A stretch of 64,000 nt of DNA from Usnea hakonensis (GCA_013423325.1 BLJB01000008.1:186001-250000); one strand, 5' to 3'; numbered from the stretch's first letter, positions 22,852 through 34,403 are shown. Numbers and translations: made by a program. Notes: generated from the sequence alone by a model not told the origin.

Positions 22852-24452
22852 ATGATCAACGCCACCTTCCGTGTCACCTTCGGCATCGAAGTCGAGTGCA
22901 TCCTCGCCTTCCATGAGACACTCCTCCACAAGCACCTCGCCATCACCGACACGAAAACCGAGATCATAAAAGACATCCCCGACGACATCCGCCGAGAGCT
23001 CTGCCAAGTCTCTCAACATTATCTTGACGAAGACGCACGCCGTCACGATGAAACACGGCGAAAATACATGGGCTGGGGTCTGACAACACCCATGGCCTAC
23101 CCCCCGGAGCGAGACAACATAAGATTCCAGGAGCACTCGGATAAGCACCTCCAGAAATTCGGCTACCGAGGATACGGCGGCGAAGTTTTGCATATTGCAC
23201 AGACGATTCTTCCAAAGGGTGTTGAAATACACGACTCTTTCAACAGCGAGGACAAACACACCGATTTCTCGCATTGGCACCTGGCGCACGAACGGGGCCT
23301 CGTGGGGGTCGATAAGAAGGAATTGGCTCATCAGATGGACCTAGTGGCCAAGACGAAGCCATCGAGCAACATCAACAACGTACTCCAGCCGCCGACAAAG
23401 ATCGAAGAATGGGACACACATCCTCTCGAACTAGTATCCCGAGTCCTTCCTTACAACTCTGCCTCCATCGACGAGGTACATGATCACCTCACCGCTCTCC
23501 AAAGCGGACAAACGCACTTCGCTTTCGCAACCAAACACTGCGGATTACACGTTCACGTCGGTCTCCCCGTTCCCCACAAGTGAGTACCCCCCCAATCAAA
23601 TCCCAAGTCGATAACATCAAGCATACTTACATCGCACCTCTCCAGTCATCCAGCAGGAACACCACCACCAACCTTCACCCTACCAACCCTCCAGCACCTA
23701 GCCTACATACAAGTTATGTACGAAGCCCAAATCAGCAAACTGCACCCACCATCCCGAGGCGACGGGACGAACATCGACCTGAAATCCAACACGGACAATT
23801 TCTACTCGGAGCCAGAACCCCTCACAGACGCCGAGTACGACGCGCTAGACGCACGATGTGCGTTACTCCCGTGCGGTGGTCCCAATCTAGAGATCAGACA
23901 GACAGACAGCTAACAGCCTAATCTCTCCAGACAACGCCGGCGAGCACGACGTCTACGACAAGACACAACCCCCCCCCTTCACCCTCAAAAGCGCGCGCGA
24001 GAAAATATTCGCCGCAAACATGACAACAGAAAAACTCTCAGAGCTAATGGGCGGACACGACCGCTCCCGCATCGTAAACTGGACATATATAGCGCGAACA
24101 CAAGGTACCCCCACTACCCCTCCCAATCCCCCCCCCCCCAAAAACCCCCCACAAAAGCTAACCCCCCCCCCCAGGCCAGCCCCGCACAATCGAATTCCGC
24201 CAACACGACGGCACCCTCTCCCCCCCCGCCATCGCCCACTGGACCACCTTCGTCATCGGCCTGATCCGCCTAGCTGAATATAATAGCCGCGTTTACGGAG
24301 CGGCGCCGGGGTATGAGGGGACGGGATATGAGTATTCAGAGAGGAGGGAGGGGATGAGTGTGTGGGGGTTGATGGAGGGGATGGGGTTGGGGGAGGGGGA
24401 GGTGGGGTATTGGAGGGGGGTTGTTGGGGGGAGGGAGGGGATAGGGAATTGA
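22852..24452 (+). CDS. Putative amidoligase (Amidoligase_2-type)
   Basis: Amidoligases belong to the carboxylate-amine/ATP-grasp-like superfamily (glutamine synthetase fold) and are thought to form amide bonds with amino groups; the substrate in fungi is unknown. Exons are 22852-23579, 23646-23857, 23931-24104 and 24175-24452, giving 463 aa. Motifs are FGIEVE at residues 10-15 (metal/ATP-binding Glu), THPLELVSRVL, CGLHVHVGL before the first intron, and RTIEFRQHDGTL in the last exon (catalytic-core Glu/Arg/His). The frame is open upstream to 22702, but the ATG at 22852 places the conserved FGIEVE at the usual distance from the start. The third intron contains long C-runs. The last about 40 codons come from very G-rich DNA (MEGMGLGEGEVGYWRGVVGG) and are probably not part of the catalytic core. 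Confidence 0.88.
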
Positions 24453-24610
24453 GAAGGAGTGGAGAAGGGGGGTGAGGATGTTTGGTGGAGAGGAGGGAAG
24501 GGGAAAGGAGGGGGGGATTGCAGGTATGGGGGATGGATTGGAGGGGTGGGATTCTGGGAAGATGGAAGGAAGGAGGTTGGGTTGTATGGGATGAAGTTTT
24601 TTGATGGGAG
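24300..24610 (+). repeat. G-rich purine tract spanning the amidoligase 3' end
   Basis: From about 24300 the plus strand changes abruptly from C-rich to G-rich with many runs of four to six G (for example around 24362-24436), continuing past the stop codon into the 3' flank. The runs are close enough to form G-quadruplexes in the sense strand and in mRNA. Confidence 0.6.
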
Positions 24611-24892
24611 GAATGTCTAGCGACGCACTATGATTAGATATGGGAGATTTTGGGTAGCAATGCAAGCAATTATCTTCACAAATCTGTTGCGCGACGAATC
24701 AAGTAGGGCATAGAGAAGTATTGATTGTGTGTAAATCTAGAGTACTGTCGTTTCCGCATCTGAGACTCTGGATCTACACTGTTCACATATCCTTAGCCCA
24801 CAGGCCTTTAAATATGCACACAAAAGTACCTGGCCAGTCCAGATCATTCAGTACCCAGCTCGTAGCCCACACTTGGTATCATAGCTCTCATT

Positions 24893-27070
24893 TCAAGTAA
24901 TCGTCACAAAACCCAAGCTTTCCCGTGCTTTCCTACAGGCAACCTTGAGCGCCTGCTCTTCCGTGTCGGTCCATTTGACACTGAGCTCGTCCCACTTCTT
25001 CACCGCATACTCGCGCTTAAAAGTCCGTTGCATTTCCTGTAGGCGAGCCATCTCGCGCGGATCGCCGGTACCGCTGTACACAACCAATAAGGTGCAAGGA
25101 GGAAGAATGTCACGGACTGCTTTGATGTTGTTGATGGTTTTCGTGACCGCCTCAGCGAGAGTTATGGACAGCGGGTCGGTGGGCTCGGAGTTGTCCGCAG
25201 CGTGATCGGAAAAGGGCCGCCTATTCTCGTTCCACCAGCCACGGAAAGTCGCTAGTTCCTGGAAGCGAGCCCAAGTAAAGTCCACACCTCCACCGGGAAC
25301 ATAGCTTCCATCATCATCGCCAAGCACAGCTCTTTTGACACCTGCTACAACTCCTACGTCATCAGGGCAGCCGATGCAGTAGTCCGCCATAGAGCCAAAA
25401 TTCCTCTCTGGAGCGCCCTGGTCGATGATTGCGCCAGTCTTGCCATGGTTACTAGCATCGTTGGAAAACCCAGCCCTTGGAGTTCTTTTCAGTCTTTTGA
25501 AGATTGGCTCAACAATCGCGTCGCTAGTGCCCCATTGCGCACCACGTTCGCATTTCATTTTCACGAGATCAAGACATGCTCGAGCATCCTCAATGCTATC
25601 ATGGCCCAGAGTGCCATGACCCTTCTGAATCTGACGACTAAGATATTTCTGTGCGAGCCATTTCAGAGAGGACTTCATGGGTGGGCCACGAGGATGCGGG
25701 TACAGGATGGAAGTGTCGATTACAAAAGGGTGGGTGAGCTTGAGTGCTATGAGATCAGAATTGAGGGAGTGGCCAATGAGTATGTGCTTCGGGGTGATTT
25801 CTTTGAGTAGCCGATCCTGTATGTCTTTGAGATTGGTGGTGACGTTCTCAAGTTTGGCAGGTGTGATGCCCGAGTAGGGAGTCAGATAATCGATGATAGG
25901 CTTGTCCGGTTTGACCAACTCATCGAGGACAGTGTTACCATCCCATTCGACTAAGCTTATCCGCGTCAAGGCCATCTCTCCACCATCCACTCTGCACATT
26001 TCGCAGTCCATGGCAAGTATGCTACGACCGTCAGTCACACTTCCTTTCTCAACATCCTGATCATTGGCAACCCCATCCTCGAGCTTATCTACTCGTGTAT
26101 CCAGCCAGCCGTCTTCGGTTGTTTGTCTGCCTCTCATTCTCCGTTCGAGGCCTCCTTCTTTCCCAGCCGGGGTGGTAAAAGAAGCTGGATGCAGAATATA
26201 GTCATTTTCTTCGAGTTCCTCTGCGGAAGAAACAAATGCGGTGATGGGCGTGCGCTTGTTCACCCAAGTCTTTCCCTCTCTTGCTGGTTTCGCCCCCTTG
26301 GTCTGCTTATCCTCGTCTTTCTCCTCCTGTGTTTTGGGGATGGGTGAGTTGAGCATTGCATGTAATGGCGAGTGTACTTTCCCATACCTGTCATCTCCTG
26401 GAGCCTTGACGGGCCAGAGATGGGAGAAAATATCTGCGAGTGATTTTAGCGGGAGCGGCAACTTTTCATGCGACAAAGGTGTGGGCAGGTAGTCATCTGG
26501 AGATCTGGAAGGTGGCTTGATGTTATGTCCATTGGTTTCTAAGTCGGTAGCTACATCTCCTCTCCACTCTCCGCTACTTACCGTAGAGCCGTTGGCGCCG
26601 GTATGGCGGTTGTGAGCTTCTGTTGACTTAATCGGAGGCTGCACCGGCTCAGCCAAGGGTATACTGCCATCGAACATGCCTTTCTCGAGGCCAGGGACTA
26701 GCAATACTACAGCTTTCCTGACCATCTTATGATGCCTGACAGACACGAATTGTGGAGAGACAGCATCTGCCAGGCAGTAGAGAACCAGAGTTTGCAGGTG
26801 ATTGATGTTGACGCTTGTATGTAGCTTATGCAGATCTGAGTAGCCGAGACTGGGGTAATTATTTTTCTTCTGTTTTTTGCCTCCTCTTCCAACGGTGGTC
26901 CACTCTTCCGACTCGGCTGAGTTCGAATTGTCCTTTTCAGACTCGTGGTCTGGTATAGGCTCACGGCGTAAGTGTGCAAGTGTTGCGCCAATGCCAATGG
27001 TACTCTTGCCATTTGAGAGGTCCTGGACATATTGAGCATGTTTGCGCTTCTTGTTGTTTCCACCACCCAT
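24893..27070 (-). CDS. rex1: RNA exonuclease Rex1-like (DEDDh 3'-5' exonuclease)
   Basis: Rex1 trims 3' ends of 5S rRNA, 5.8S rRNA and some tRNA precursors in the nucleus. This is a single exon of 725 aa. The frame extends upstream to 27097, but only by non-ATG codons; the first ATG is at 27070, giving MGGGNNKKRKHAQYV with a basic, nuclear-localisation-like start. The exonuclease domain covers about residues 350-505: AMDCEMCRVDGGEMALTRIS (Exo I, Asp and Glu), IGHSLNSDLIAL (Exo II, Asp) and HDSIEDARA (Exo III, His and Asp). All five DEDDh residues are present. The N-terminal region has lysine-rich segments, and a C-terminal region follows the domain. The tail of the gene faces the convergent amidoligase gene, with 440 bp between stops. 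Confidence 0.92.
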   Translation of the reverse strand: MGGGNNKKRKHAQYVQDLSNGKSTIGIGATLAHLRREPIPDHESEKDNSNSAESEEWTTVGRGGKKQKKNNYPSLGYSDLHKLHTSVNINHLQTLVLYCLADAVSPQFVSVRHHKMVRKAVVLLVPGLEKGMFDGSIPLAEPVQPPIKSTEAHNRHTGANGSTVSSGEWRGDVATDLETNGHNIKPPSRSPDDYLPTPLSHEKLPLPLKSLADIFSHLWPVKAPGDDRYGKVHSPLHAMLNSPIPKTQEEKDEDKQTKGAKPAREGKTWVNKRTPITAFVSSAEELEENDYILHPASFTTPAGKEGGLERRMRGRQTTEDGWLDTRVDKLEDGVANDQDVEKGSVTDGRSILAMDCEMCRVDGGEMALTRISLVEWDGNTVLDELVKPDKPIIDYLTPYSGITPAKLENVTTNLKDIQDRLLKEITPKHILIGHSLNSDLIALKLTHPFVIDTSILYPHPRGPPMKSSLKWLAQKYLSRQIQKGHGTLGHDSIEDARACLDLVKMKCERGAQWGTSDAIVEPIFKRLKRTPRAGFSNDASNHGKTGAIIDQGAPERNFGSMADYCIGCPDDVGVVAGVKRAVLGDDDGSYVPGGGVDFTWARFQELATFRGWWNENRRPFSDHAADNSEPTDPLSITLAEAVTKTINNIKAVRDILPPCTLLVVYSGTGDPREMARLQEMQRTFKREYAVKKWDELSVKWTDTEEQALKVACRKARESLGFVTIT

Positions 27071-28234
27071 GACTGCTGTGTCCGTAAGTGGTTGCAAAAT
27101 GTTTAGCCTTGGACAATCGGTAGAATCTGAAGCGCCAAGAAATTACATGCCTGCGCTAGAGTAAAAACTCTCTAGTGAAAACTTCAGCCCTACGGAGTAC
27201 TTTGAACGATCGAATTGCTTACAGCAGGCCAGAGAACCCACAACTTTTAGTACTCGCCGCGCCCGACCGTACTGCCATAGCAGCCAAGGGTCCATAAGAT
27301 CCTTTTCTTGAGCTATAATGATGTAGCTTGCTACCACTCTTATTCAATACCACCAACAACGCAATCTCAGATTATATATCTAGGACTACGACTCCTTGGC
27401 AAATGTGAGGTTAAGAGATGTGCTTTCAAGTAATCCTCAAAGGGACATGCTCAAACTTTCGACTTGGGCTCCAAGTGACGTCTTGCTTACAGCAGAGACA
27501 ACGTAGTCAAAAGTAACGAGCAGAGGATGAGAGCGTTACTTTGAGAAGCTTCTATAGATCAGGTGCAATACCAAATGAACACAACACTTGTCATAACACG
27601 GTTTCCACCAGTAATCGCCGTCGTACCTAGAACTTGAATGCCATGTATGAAATCTATCCTGTGATTCTACATCCGGTACCAATTTCGATCATGAATTGAT
27701 AAAAAGTTGGGACGCGTGGACTTGAAGATTTACTCGCACAACGCACGAGCCGCGAAAATCTAACGTAGCGACCAGCGAATAAATCAGAACCGCCTTTGGC
27801 CATTCTATGCGTGACTGAATGAAATATGAACCTCATGTAGTCCGAAGTCTGTCGCTCAAAGCCAGTGACTCGACAGCAGACCCAAACTTCTAATCTTGCC
27901 GATTCCATTCCACATTATTCCCAACGTAGCCAGACCTTAGCGTAGCCACGTAGGTAATACAAGGAAGAACAACACAGCGCGCCTTTGCGAAGAAGCAGCA
28001 TGATTCCAAAAAGCTCGCTGAACCACGGAGAGGCCCGAGCAGTCAGGGAATATGTCTTTGGCGTTGTTATGCTCAGATGAAGAAGTCCGCGCTAGTATGT
28101 GGACTTCGGTAGATGATAAATTGGATGGTTTGTAGTCGGTCCAATATCAACCCATGCTCATGAATTTTTTAAATTCCGTTGTCGTTTCTAGCAACAAGAA
28201 AGAAGCACCGCCTTGAAGAGGTCTAAAAAGCCTC
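27071..28234. other. Gene-free stretch
   Basis: The promoter side of rex1 and the 3' side of the HET pseudogene. ORFs at 27143-27337 and 27654-27908 (minus) are short with no recognisable features. Confidence 0.45.
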
Positions 28235-30181
28235 TCACCGCAATCTAAACGTTTTGAGTTGGTCTCGGGCTGTAGCTTCCCCGATATGGTCGACGCGCCA
28301 AGAATTTAATTTGTCGAAAGTGGGAGATATATGCAGAGTACCCACCAATGTCCAGTGAATCTCATCTGCCTTACGCATTACAAACGATGACGTACTGGAC
28401 AGCAGTAAGCAGATGATATCCCCCTCCTGTACGGCTAAAGAATCGGACAGGGTGTACTCCTTATCGGTAAAGAAGATTGTGCGACCCGCCACTCTTCTGC
28501 ATATCTCTTGGCCCACAACGCAATGTGCACATATACCTTCTTCCACTCCTTCACAGCTATGTGCGCAAAGCCTACAAATACCTTGGCTTTGTTGCTCTGC
28601 TTGCTCACTCGATGGGATGCATTGCATCCATGCTTCGTACTTGCTAATTAATTTTCTTTGATGAATTAGGTCCTGACGCTTCAGTTCGGATACTGATTCA
28701 TAATCATATCCAAAATCTTGGACTGGTGTCAAATTAAATTCGTCTAGCTCCCGTGAACACCATAGAAAACGTCCATCCGTTGCGTTTGATTCACAGAGCC
28801 TATGGAGTAGTGACCCTTTGAATTCAACAAGTCGTTTTTCCATAATTGGCATCAGCCAATCTATTTCCGACCAAGCCAACTTAATGCGTTTCGTTGTACG
28901 CAATTCCCACTCTCTCAAATGGGTCTTGATGGACTTGACTCGGGCCACAAGGTCATTTGACGCGATACAGTCTAGATGAGGGATTTGATCCGCAGTCTGC
29001 ACTCGGTCAATGACAAAGCCGTAGACAAGCAACGCCAAAGGCTCCTGATACCGTGGGAGATTCTCAATTGGGGGCTCAAAACTCGGGTAATATCCTACAG
29101 CTTCGAATGAGGACAGCGGATCAGAGCCTCGACACCCGGTCTATATGACATAGCGCTCTACATTAACATCGATTGCGGTCCAGTCTGGGACCCAAGATGG
29201 ACAATTGGTAGCTCTGCAAACGGAAGCGTATTATAGCGGCTGCACCGATTTGCGCAGAAAGTACATTATGAGTCGGATAAGGATCAAGCGATCAGGCACT
29301 TCATCCGAGTAGTCTAGAGTAACATACGAGCGTGCTTCAGGCGTTGCGAGCCCTAGTAGTCCGAAAACCCTGTCTCGCTATATAGATGCTTGGAAGCCAT
29401 GTGTCAAGACGAGCAAGGCCTGGAGAGACAAGCCACCGGCCTCAGCTTGGCTCCTATGAGCATACCAATCCGAGAGAATGTTTTTGAAGGGGATTTCAGA
29501 AGGTAGCTCATACTGTTCGGGGTGATGCTTCACGCGAGACACCTTCTCTTTCACGAATTCTACAAACTTTATGATGTCCACTCGCTTCTCTCCGCACTGA
29601 ACAATGACTCTTCGCGACATGAGTGCTTCTTGAACAACCCAGATCCGTGTCCACCATTTTCTTTCCATCAGGTCATTGACGGCTCGCCAACAAGCGGTCA
29701 TTTTGCTGTCATCGTCCGGCTGATCCAAGGTCACCTGTCGCAGTGATACGATGAAATCCATAGCCACGTCGCTGTCGGCGGACTTCTCGCCCAGCCATAC
29801 TATTGTCCTTGTAGCACTCGCATAGATGTCGCCCATTATATTCACCTGGAGGGCTTTCTCCTCGAAATCACCCTGATTGATACAGATGGCGTCAATCCAC
29901 ATGTTCCTCGGACGAGTGGGTCCTCGAATACGACGAAGAGCCATGCTCAGATTCTCTGTGATGTAAAGAGGTGCACCACCAATGCTGATGAAATGTTCGC
30001 CGACCGATCCTGACCAGGTATAGGATAGAGCCGTGTAGTGGAGATCATCGTAGTCCAGACTCTCTACAATCAGCTCCCCGCGCAGGACATCATTGCTTGT
30101 GCCAGGAGCTAGGACTAGAATACGGGTCTCTCGCCGTTCAGTGACTAGTGGTGCTTGAGAGTAGATAGCTTCTGTGCTCAT
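28235..30181 (-). pseudogene. HET-domain (heterokaryon incompatibility) gene with three in-frame stops
   Basis: HET proteins trigger cell death after fusion of incompatible hyphae. One frame runs from ATG 30181 (MSTEAIYSQAPL) to the stop at 28235, 649 codons, with no frameshift. The HET domain covers about residues 45-190: YTALSYTWSG, MWIDAICINQGD, ALQVNIMGDIYASA and TIVWLG. The C-terminal part carries RDRVFGLLG, CPSWVPDWT and a Cys-rich segment near the end (CRLCAHSC, CAHC). The frame is broken by TAG just before RDRVFGLLG (29378-29380), by TAA about 50 codons later (near 29234) and by another TAG (near 29150). All three can be made from Gln codons by CpA to TpA, the RIP signature. A truncated protein containing only the HET domain could still be made, so residual function cannot be excluded. 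Confidence 0.85.
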
Positions 30182-31084
30182 AGCTGTGATGGAATGGCAG
30201 ACTGCCGCGCTTGCAATGCAGCAATGCAACAAATAGGCAAAGTGTTGCCTGAACCTAGATCCCCAAGTATGATTCCAATTGACAAGGCTAGCGTTGATTG
30301 TTCCAACTCTGTATCGTATGGCTACCACCAGGGGACCTAGGAAATTTGCCAAAGAAATGTTTCAATCACAAGCTCTGAAATGTGGAAGAAGTCTTAAGTG
30401 GCATTAAGAGAAGGTAGACTGTGGTGGAGGGGGCTGTGGGAAGATATGCACGCTGAGTCAGCGACGCAAGTACTTCCACACGACCACACCTCCTAACGAG
30501 ATAGTAATCGTTTATCAGTGACGTCGAGATGGTTGCCTTGCTTCAATATGAGGTTAGTTTGATTACTTGCTCACCATTATCTTGTATACAGCGAGCGTAT
30601 TGCCTCGCGTTGATCTCTTATTACGCGATAGCCTCGACCATTAGTTCGTGAGGCAGAAATGGATTTGCTTAGCATTGCAGTGGTTCGCGCGAACGATTTC
30701 ATGTCTACAACATATCCGATGCACGAACTCGCCCACAAGAATCCGAAACAGCATGAAGATTCCGGGGACGACAGGACTGGCAATGCGGAGATAGGATTTA
30801 TTCTGCGACATCTCGAGGCTAGGTCCGTTGAAGTCGGGCTGAACTCTCACCATGCTTCATCGTAATAGCTTCCGAGTGTCAATGTCAAAGCTCAACGAGA
30901 TTCAGCTGTCGCTTTCCTCGAGAGCGGAAGTGCATATATCTGCGCTGCGACAACATACTTTATCGCTTTATCGCATGTGAGCGGTTTCACCTTGGCAGCG
31001 CGCATCTAAAAGACGCTCTACAGGCGCCAGATTTTTCTTTTTCCACAACTTCTTGCGCTGCCCTCAGCGTCTACTTCTATCAAC
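30182..31084. other. Intergenic region
   Basis: Divergent upstream regions of the HET pseudogene and the secreted-protein gene. No recognisable ORF or RNA gene. Confidence 0.45.
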
Positions 31085-31701
31085 ATGTTTACCTGCCGGG
31101 CATTGTACATATTATCGTGTTTTCTCGGCCTTGTGTCGCCCGGCATTTCAGCAGCCAACCAATCCCATACTTTCGCACTCAACGTTACTGGGACGAATGC
31201 CTAGTAAGCAAGAGTCTCCGCATATTCCACTTCTCGCTTAGCGAATGCGGATATACACCTGCTAAGCGAACACACAGCGAATATGAGATCCCCAATACCA
31301 CTCCGCCAGTAACCATCGCTGTCTCCCAATGGTCCCCCTACAGAGTAACCCCTGTATATCCGCCCGCGGTCTACATGTGTGCCATTGAGAACCTTGGCCC
31401 AGTATGTCGACGCAATCCACAACAAGAAGAAATGGTGGATCCCAGTATCTTGAAGTATGGCGCGGTGACGATCAGATTTGATCGTGTGCCGCGCAAATCG
31501 GGGCCTTACTATACTCATGATGTTGTCTGCGCGGTGCTGAGAGGTTTGCCGGAGTACATGACGTTGAGGAACTGGTGGGTTGAAAGCTTTGTTCATGTGC
31601 TCTCGGAGGGTACTATTATTGGGACTGCTCAGTTGTTAAACTCTCAAAGAAAAGGCAGCGTTGCGCCTGTAGAATTGGTCGCATCGGACGCGACAGCTTA
31701 A
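31085..31701 (+). CDS. Predicted small secreted protein of unknown function
   Basis: The ATG at 31085 begins MFTCRALYILSCFLGLVSPG, a convincing signal peptide with a likely cleavage after ISA. Two exons, 31085-31203 and 31278-31701, joined over a 74-nt intron (GTAAGC donor, GCTAAG branch, ACACAG acceptor), give 180 aa in frame. Asn-linked glycosylation sequons NQS, NVT and NTT follow the signal peptide. The mature part has three Cys and a compact domain-like stretch (residues about 70-160) ending in a hydrophilic tail. I do not recognise the family. Without the intron, the first ORF stops at 31199-31201 and the second lacks a good start, which favours the spliced model. It could be an effector-like or cell-surface protein; function is not inferable. 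Confidence 0.55.
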
Positions 31702-32299
31702 GACCTCCCCGAGTCAAGTAAAGCTAGCAAGCCATCTGTATATTTGAGACCTCAGTCAGTTCTCGTTACGCAAAGCGAGATGATTTTTGAAGTCGAGTTT
31801 CTCCTAGAAATGACTATCTTGATAGACTTCCGTTGAAAGAAAGAGGTCTCTTGACAGTCTTCTACAACTTCCAATCAAAGTCTTACCACGATAGATGGTT
31901 ACAAATTACGGCCTCGGATCTCCGGATCTTTGACGTGTTAAAGTCGCTGGACTTGGTTCTCATATTCGAATCCTTTGTCATTTGCCAGGGAGGCTGGCTC
32001 GAATGTGTGCCCAATTATTCTTGGTGAATTCTGGCGGCTTGGCCCCACATGGGCCTTCAGCGAAGCATGGTGAGCGGTTACAGGATGTAGGAGTATCTAT
32101 GAGAAAAAGCTACTTGAATAGACTATGAAACCACTGCCAAGGCCATTGCCAAGCATGTGTTCTTCGAGTGTTGAGGAGTTCGGTGCATCATGTTCCAACA
32201 CGGTCCTTCTCACAAATATGAGCATCAGATCTTCTACAAGTCGCAGGTACTAAAATGGAGGACAACAAAAGTTAAAGCCTCAACGGCCTGAATAAAAAG
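31702..32299. other. Intergenic region
   Basis: Between two plus-strand genes; no recognisable feature. Confidence 0.45.
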
Positions 32300-32836
32300 A
32301 TGAATGCGGTACATTTGCAACTTTCTCAGCCAGGCAGTCGGAAGCAATGCTCGCGTGACATAGGAGACAAATCCACAATTGACGAAAGGCCTACTCTGTC
32401 CAACCTAGCTGGCGAGCTGCAAAACCTCATTTTCAAACATCTCCACCCCTCTGCGGCTGCCAATTTGCGCCAGACAAATCATTACTTCAACTCCAGTGTG
32501 GACATACCGATCTCCGCGGTGTTTGATTATTTGCAAGAGAAGGAGCGGATGCCCGCCCATGCAGACGACTTTGCTTGCTTCACTTGTCTACGTCTCAAGT
32601 CTCGATCATCTTTCGGCAAGAGTCAGACCAGAAACAAACGTGGTAAACATGGTCACAGCGCCCGGGAGCGCTTTTGCGTCAACTGTGGCATCAAACCCCG
32701 GAAGTACAATCGCAGGAGTGTCCTGGCGATTGGTGAGGAAGTCTATATGCTTTGCTGCAGCTGCAGGAATTTCCAGAAGCGTTATTGCAGAGCTTGCGGG
32801 TGGTGCGATAGCTGCATTAGGAGAGGCTGTGAGTAG
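32300..32836 (+). CDS. F-box protein with C-terminal Cys-rich zinc-binding region
   Basis: A single-exon frame of 178 aa from ATG 32300. An F-box-like domain lies at about residues 33-75 (LSNLAGELQNLIFKHLHPSA, then NLRQTNHYFN), expected to bind Skp1 in an SCF ubiquitin ligase. The C-terminal half has paired cysteines: CFTC, FCVNCG, CCSC, YCRACGWC and a final CIRRGC, suggesting a zinc-binding substrate-recognition or structural module. This F-box plus Cys-rich layout is a known, function-unassigned fungal type. The frame is clean. An alternative 3' exon is possible because the ORF stops right after the last Cys. Confidence 0.75.
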   Translation: MNAVHLQLSQPGSRKQCSRDIGDKSTIDERPTLSNLAGELQNLIFKHLHPSAAANLRQTNHYFNSSVDIPISAVFDYLQEKERMPAHADDFACFTCLRLKSRSSFGKSQTRNKRGKHGHSARERFCVNCGIKPRKYNRRSVLAIGEEVYMLCCSCRNFQKRYCRACGWCDSCIRRGCE

Positions 32837-33606
32837 GCTATGTCGGTGCTACAAATTGGTCGGCTAGCTAATGAAGATTGTGAAGCAAAAGAGCCCATAC
32901 CCTGGTGTCACGAGCACGAGCAGTTCCTCCGTTGAATTTCGATAATATCCGAAAGACTGGGGCATGGAGGACCAGGGAGGGTAGCAATTGGGATGGCTTA
33001 GGGGACAAAACACATGTACCTCAGATTCAACAGTGCATTAACTTGGCTCTTTGCCTTCATATTTCTCTCTTGTCGCGCACGTTCTGCACACAATGTCATT
33101 GATACGATTTCGAGGGTGATTTCAAAGCTTGACAGCAGGCAACTCTCCCAGAGTAATTTATAAGATGTTCACAATGTCGATATCACCTACACAATCCGGA
33201 AACACGTCTTCGAATTTGTTCAATTTTTAAGAGAGAGATTCCGTGCTTCTGAAGGCTTTAGTAGCGAAATACTCTACATACAGTAGAGAAGAGAATTGTC
33301 TCCGTTACGTGGTGTTGGTTGCCATCTTTATTATTGAAGGACTGGTTTTCAAGTAGATGTTACCAGGGAAAGAGGACGTTGGCTTCAGATACGATCATTT
33401 TTCTTGATATCTCCGCAATTGATAGTAAACTTGTGTCGGCGGGCGGGGGTCGGTATACTAACTAATTTTTTGGTAGGGCTGAGCGACAGAGAGTTGAGTG
33501 CCAAGCTTCAAGTCATATTTGCAACCGCTGCTTTCGTAAAGCCTCACCTCAACCCAACCAACCTCGAAACCATTTTCTCACCATCTACAATTAGATCCTC
33601 TACGCA
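32837..33606. other. Intergenic region
   Basis: No ORF with coding character; holds the promoter of the mL54 gene near 33500-33600. Confidence 0.45.
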
Positions 33607-34403
33607 ATGATATGTCCACGATGTACTCGCCTACTGTCACCCTCAATTCTCCGTTCCGCGACCCTCCGCCCCCTCTCAACGACCTCCAGACTTCTCCACC
33701 CTGAAAGCCCGCCCCCAGCAACTTCCACCTCCGCAGCGCAGCCATTCTCCACACCTTTCACACCCTCGCCCTCAAAGACGCCTGGCATACCTCCATCACC
33801 AGGTACTACACCTAAAGCAGCTTCCAGGGCCCCAGCGCATCCCTCCAGCAGTGTACCAGCGGGCACGCCATTGAGGGGATTGGGATACATCAAGGGCCAA
33901 GAGGGTCCCGTTGCGAAAGAGGACTCGGAATATCCTGATTGGCTTTGGGGCCTTGTTGAGGAAAAGCAGGATGCATCAAATGCAGATGGAGCAGCTGGGG
34001 ATGCCTTCGGTAAGCTACGACTCTCTGCACAGCTACAATTCGGAGTGCGACGTCGTAGAGAACGTGCGCGCTCCGATAGCGGCTTTTCTACCTGTATCGG
34101 CGGCCGCTCTTATGGTGCTTAATATTACATTGCAGCTTTGGGCTGATCGTCATATCTCTAGCAAAGTCAAAGAAGCAACGCCGCCTCGCGGCCAAAGCCG
34201 CTCGCGCTTTGGACACAGGCTCCCATAGCAGCTCCCACGCAGTCCAAGTACCGTTCGAAGAACAGTCGATTGACCTTCCGGCTGGAATAGGAGGAGCGGA
34301 GGGGCAAGAAGCATTTAATGCAAGGGCGAGATTGACGAGCGCCATGAGGTCGGCGCGGAGGAAGAGCATAAAGGAGAGCAATTACCTGAAGGGAATGAGA
34401 TGA
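33607..34403 (+). CDS. mrpl37: Mitochondrial large-subunit ribosomal protein mL54
   Basis: A structural component of the 54S mitochondrial ribosomal subunit. Exons 33607-34009 and 34162-34403 with a 152-nt GT-AG intron give 214 aa. The N-terminus (MICPRCTRLLSPSILRSATL) is Arg/Ser-rich, lacks acidic residues and looks like a mitochondrial presequence, followed by a Pro/Ser/Thr-rich linker to about residue 85. The conserved mL54 core has GYIKGQEGPVAKEDSEYPDW and LWGLVEE, then across the splice junction DAFAKSKKQRRLAAKAARA, then VPFEEQSIDLPA and the terminal RRKSIKESNYLKGM. The intron falls in the AFA codon, restoring the basic KSKKQRR block. The gene is intact and appears to be an ordinary core gene. 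Confidence 0.93.

Noticed and set aside
22798..23331. 177-codon minus-strand ORF
   Set aside because: Antisense shadow of the amidoligase first exon.
31204..31241. A 38-nt intron that would also join the secreted-protein ORFs in frame
   Set aside because: Too short and without a branch site; the 74-nt intron ending at 31277 has good branch and acceptor signals.
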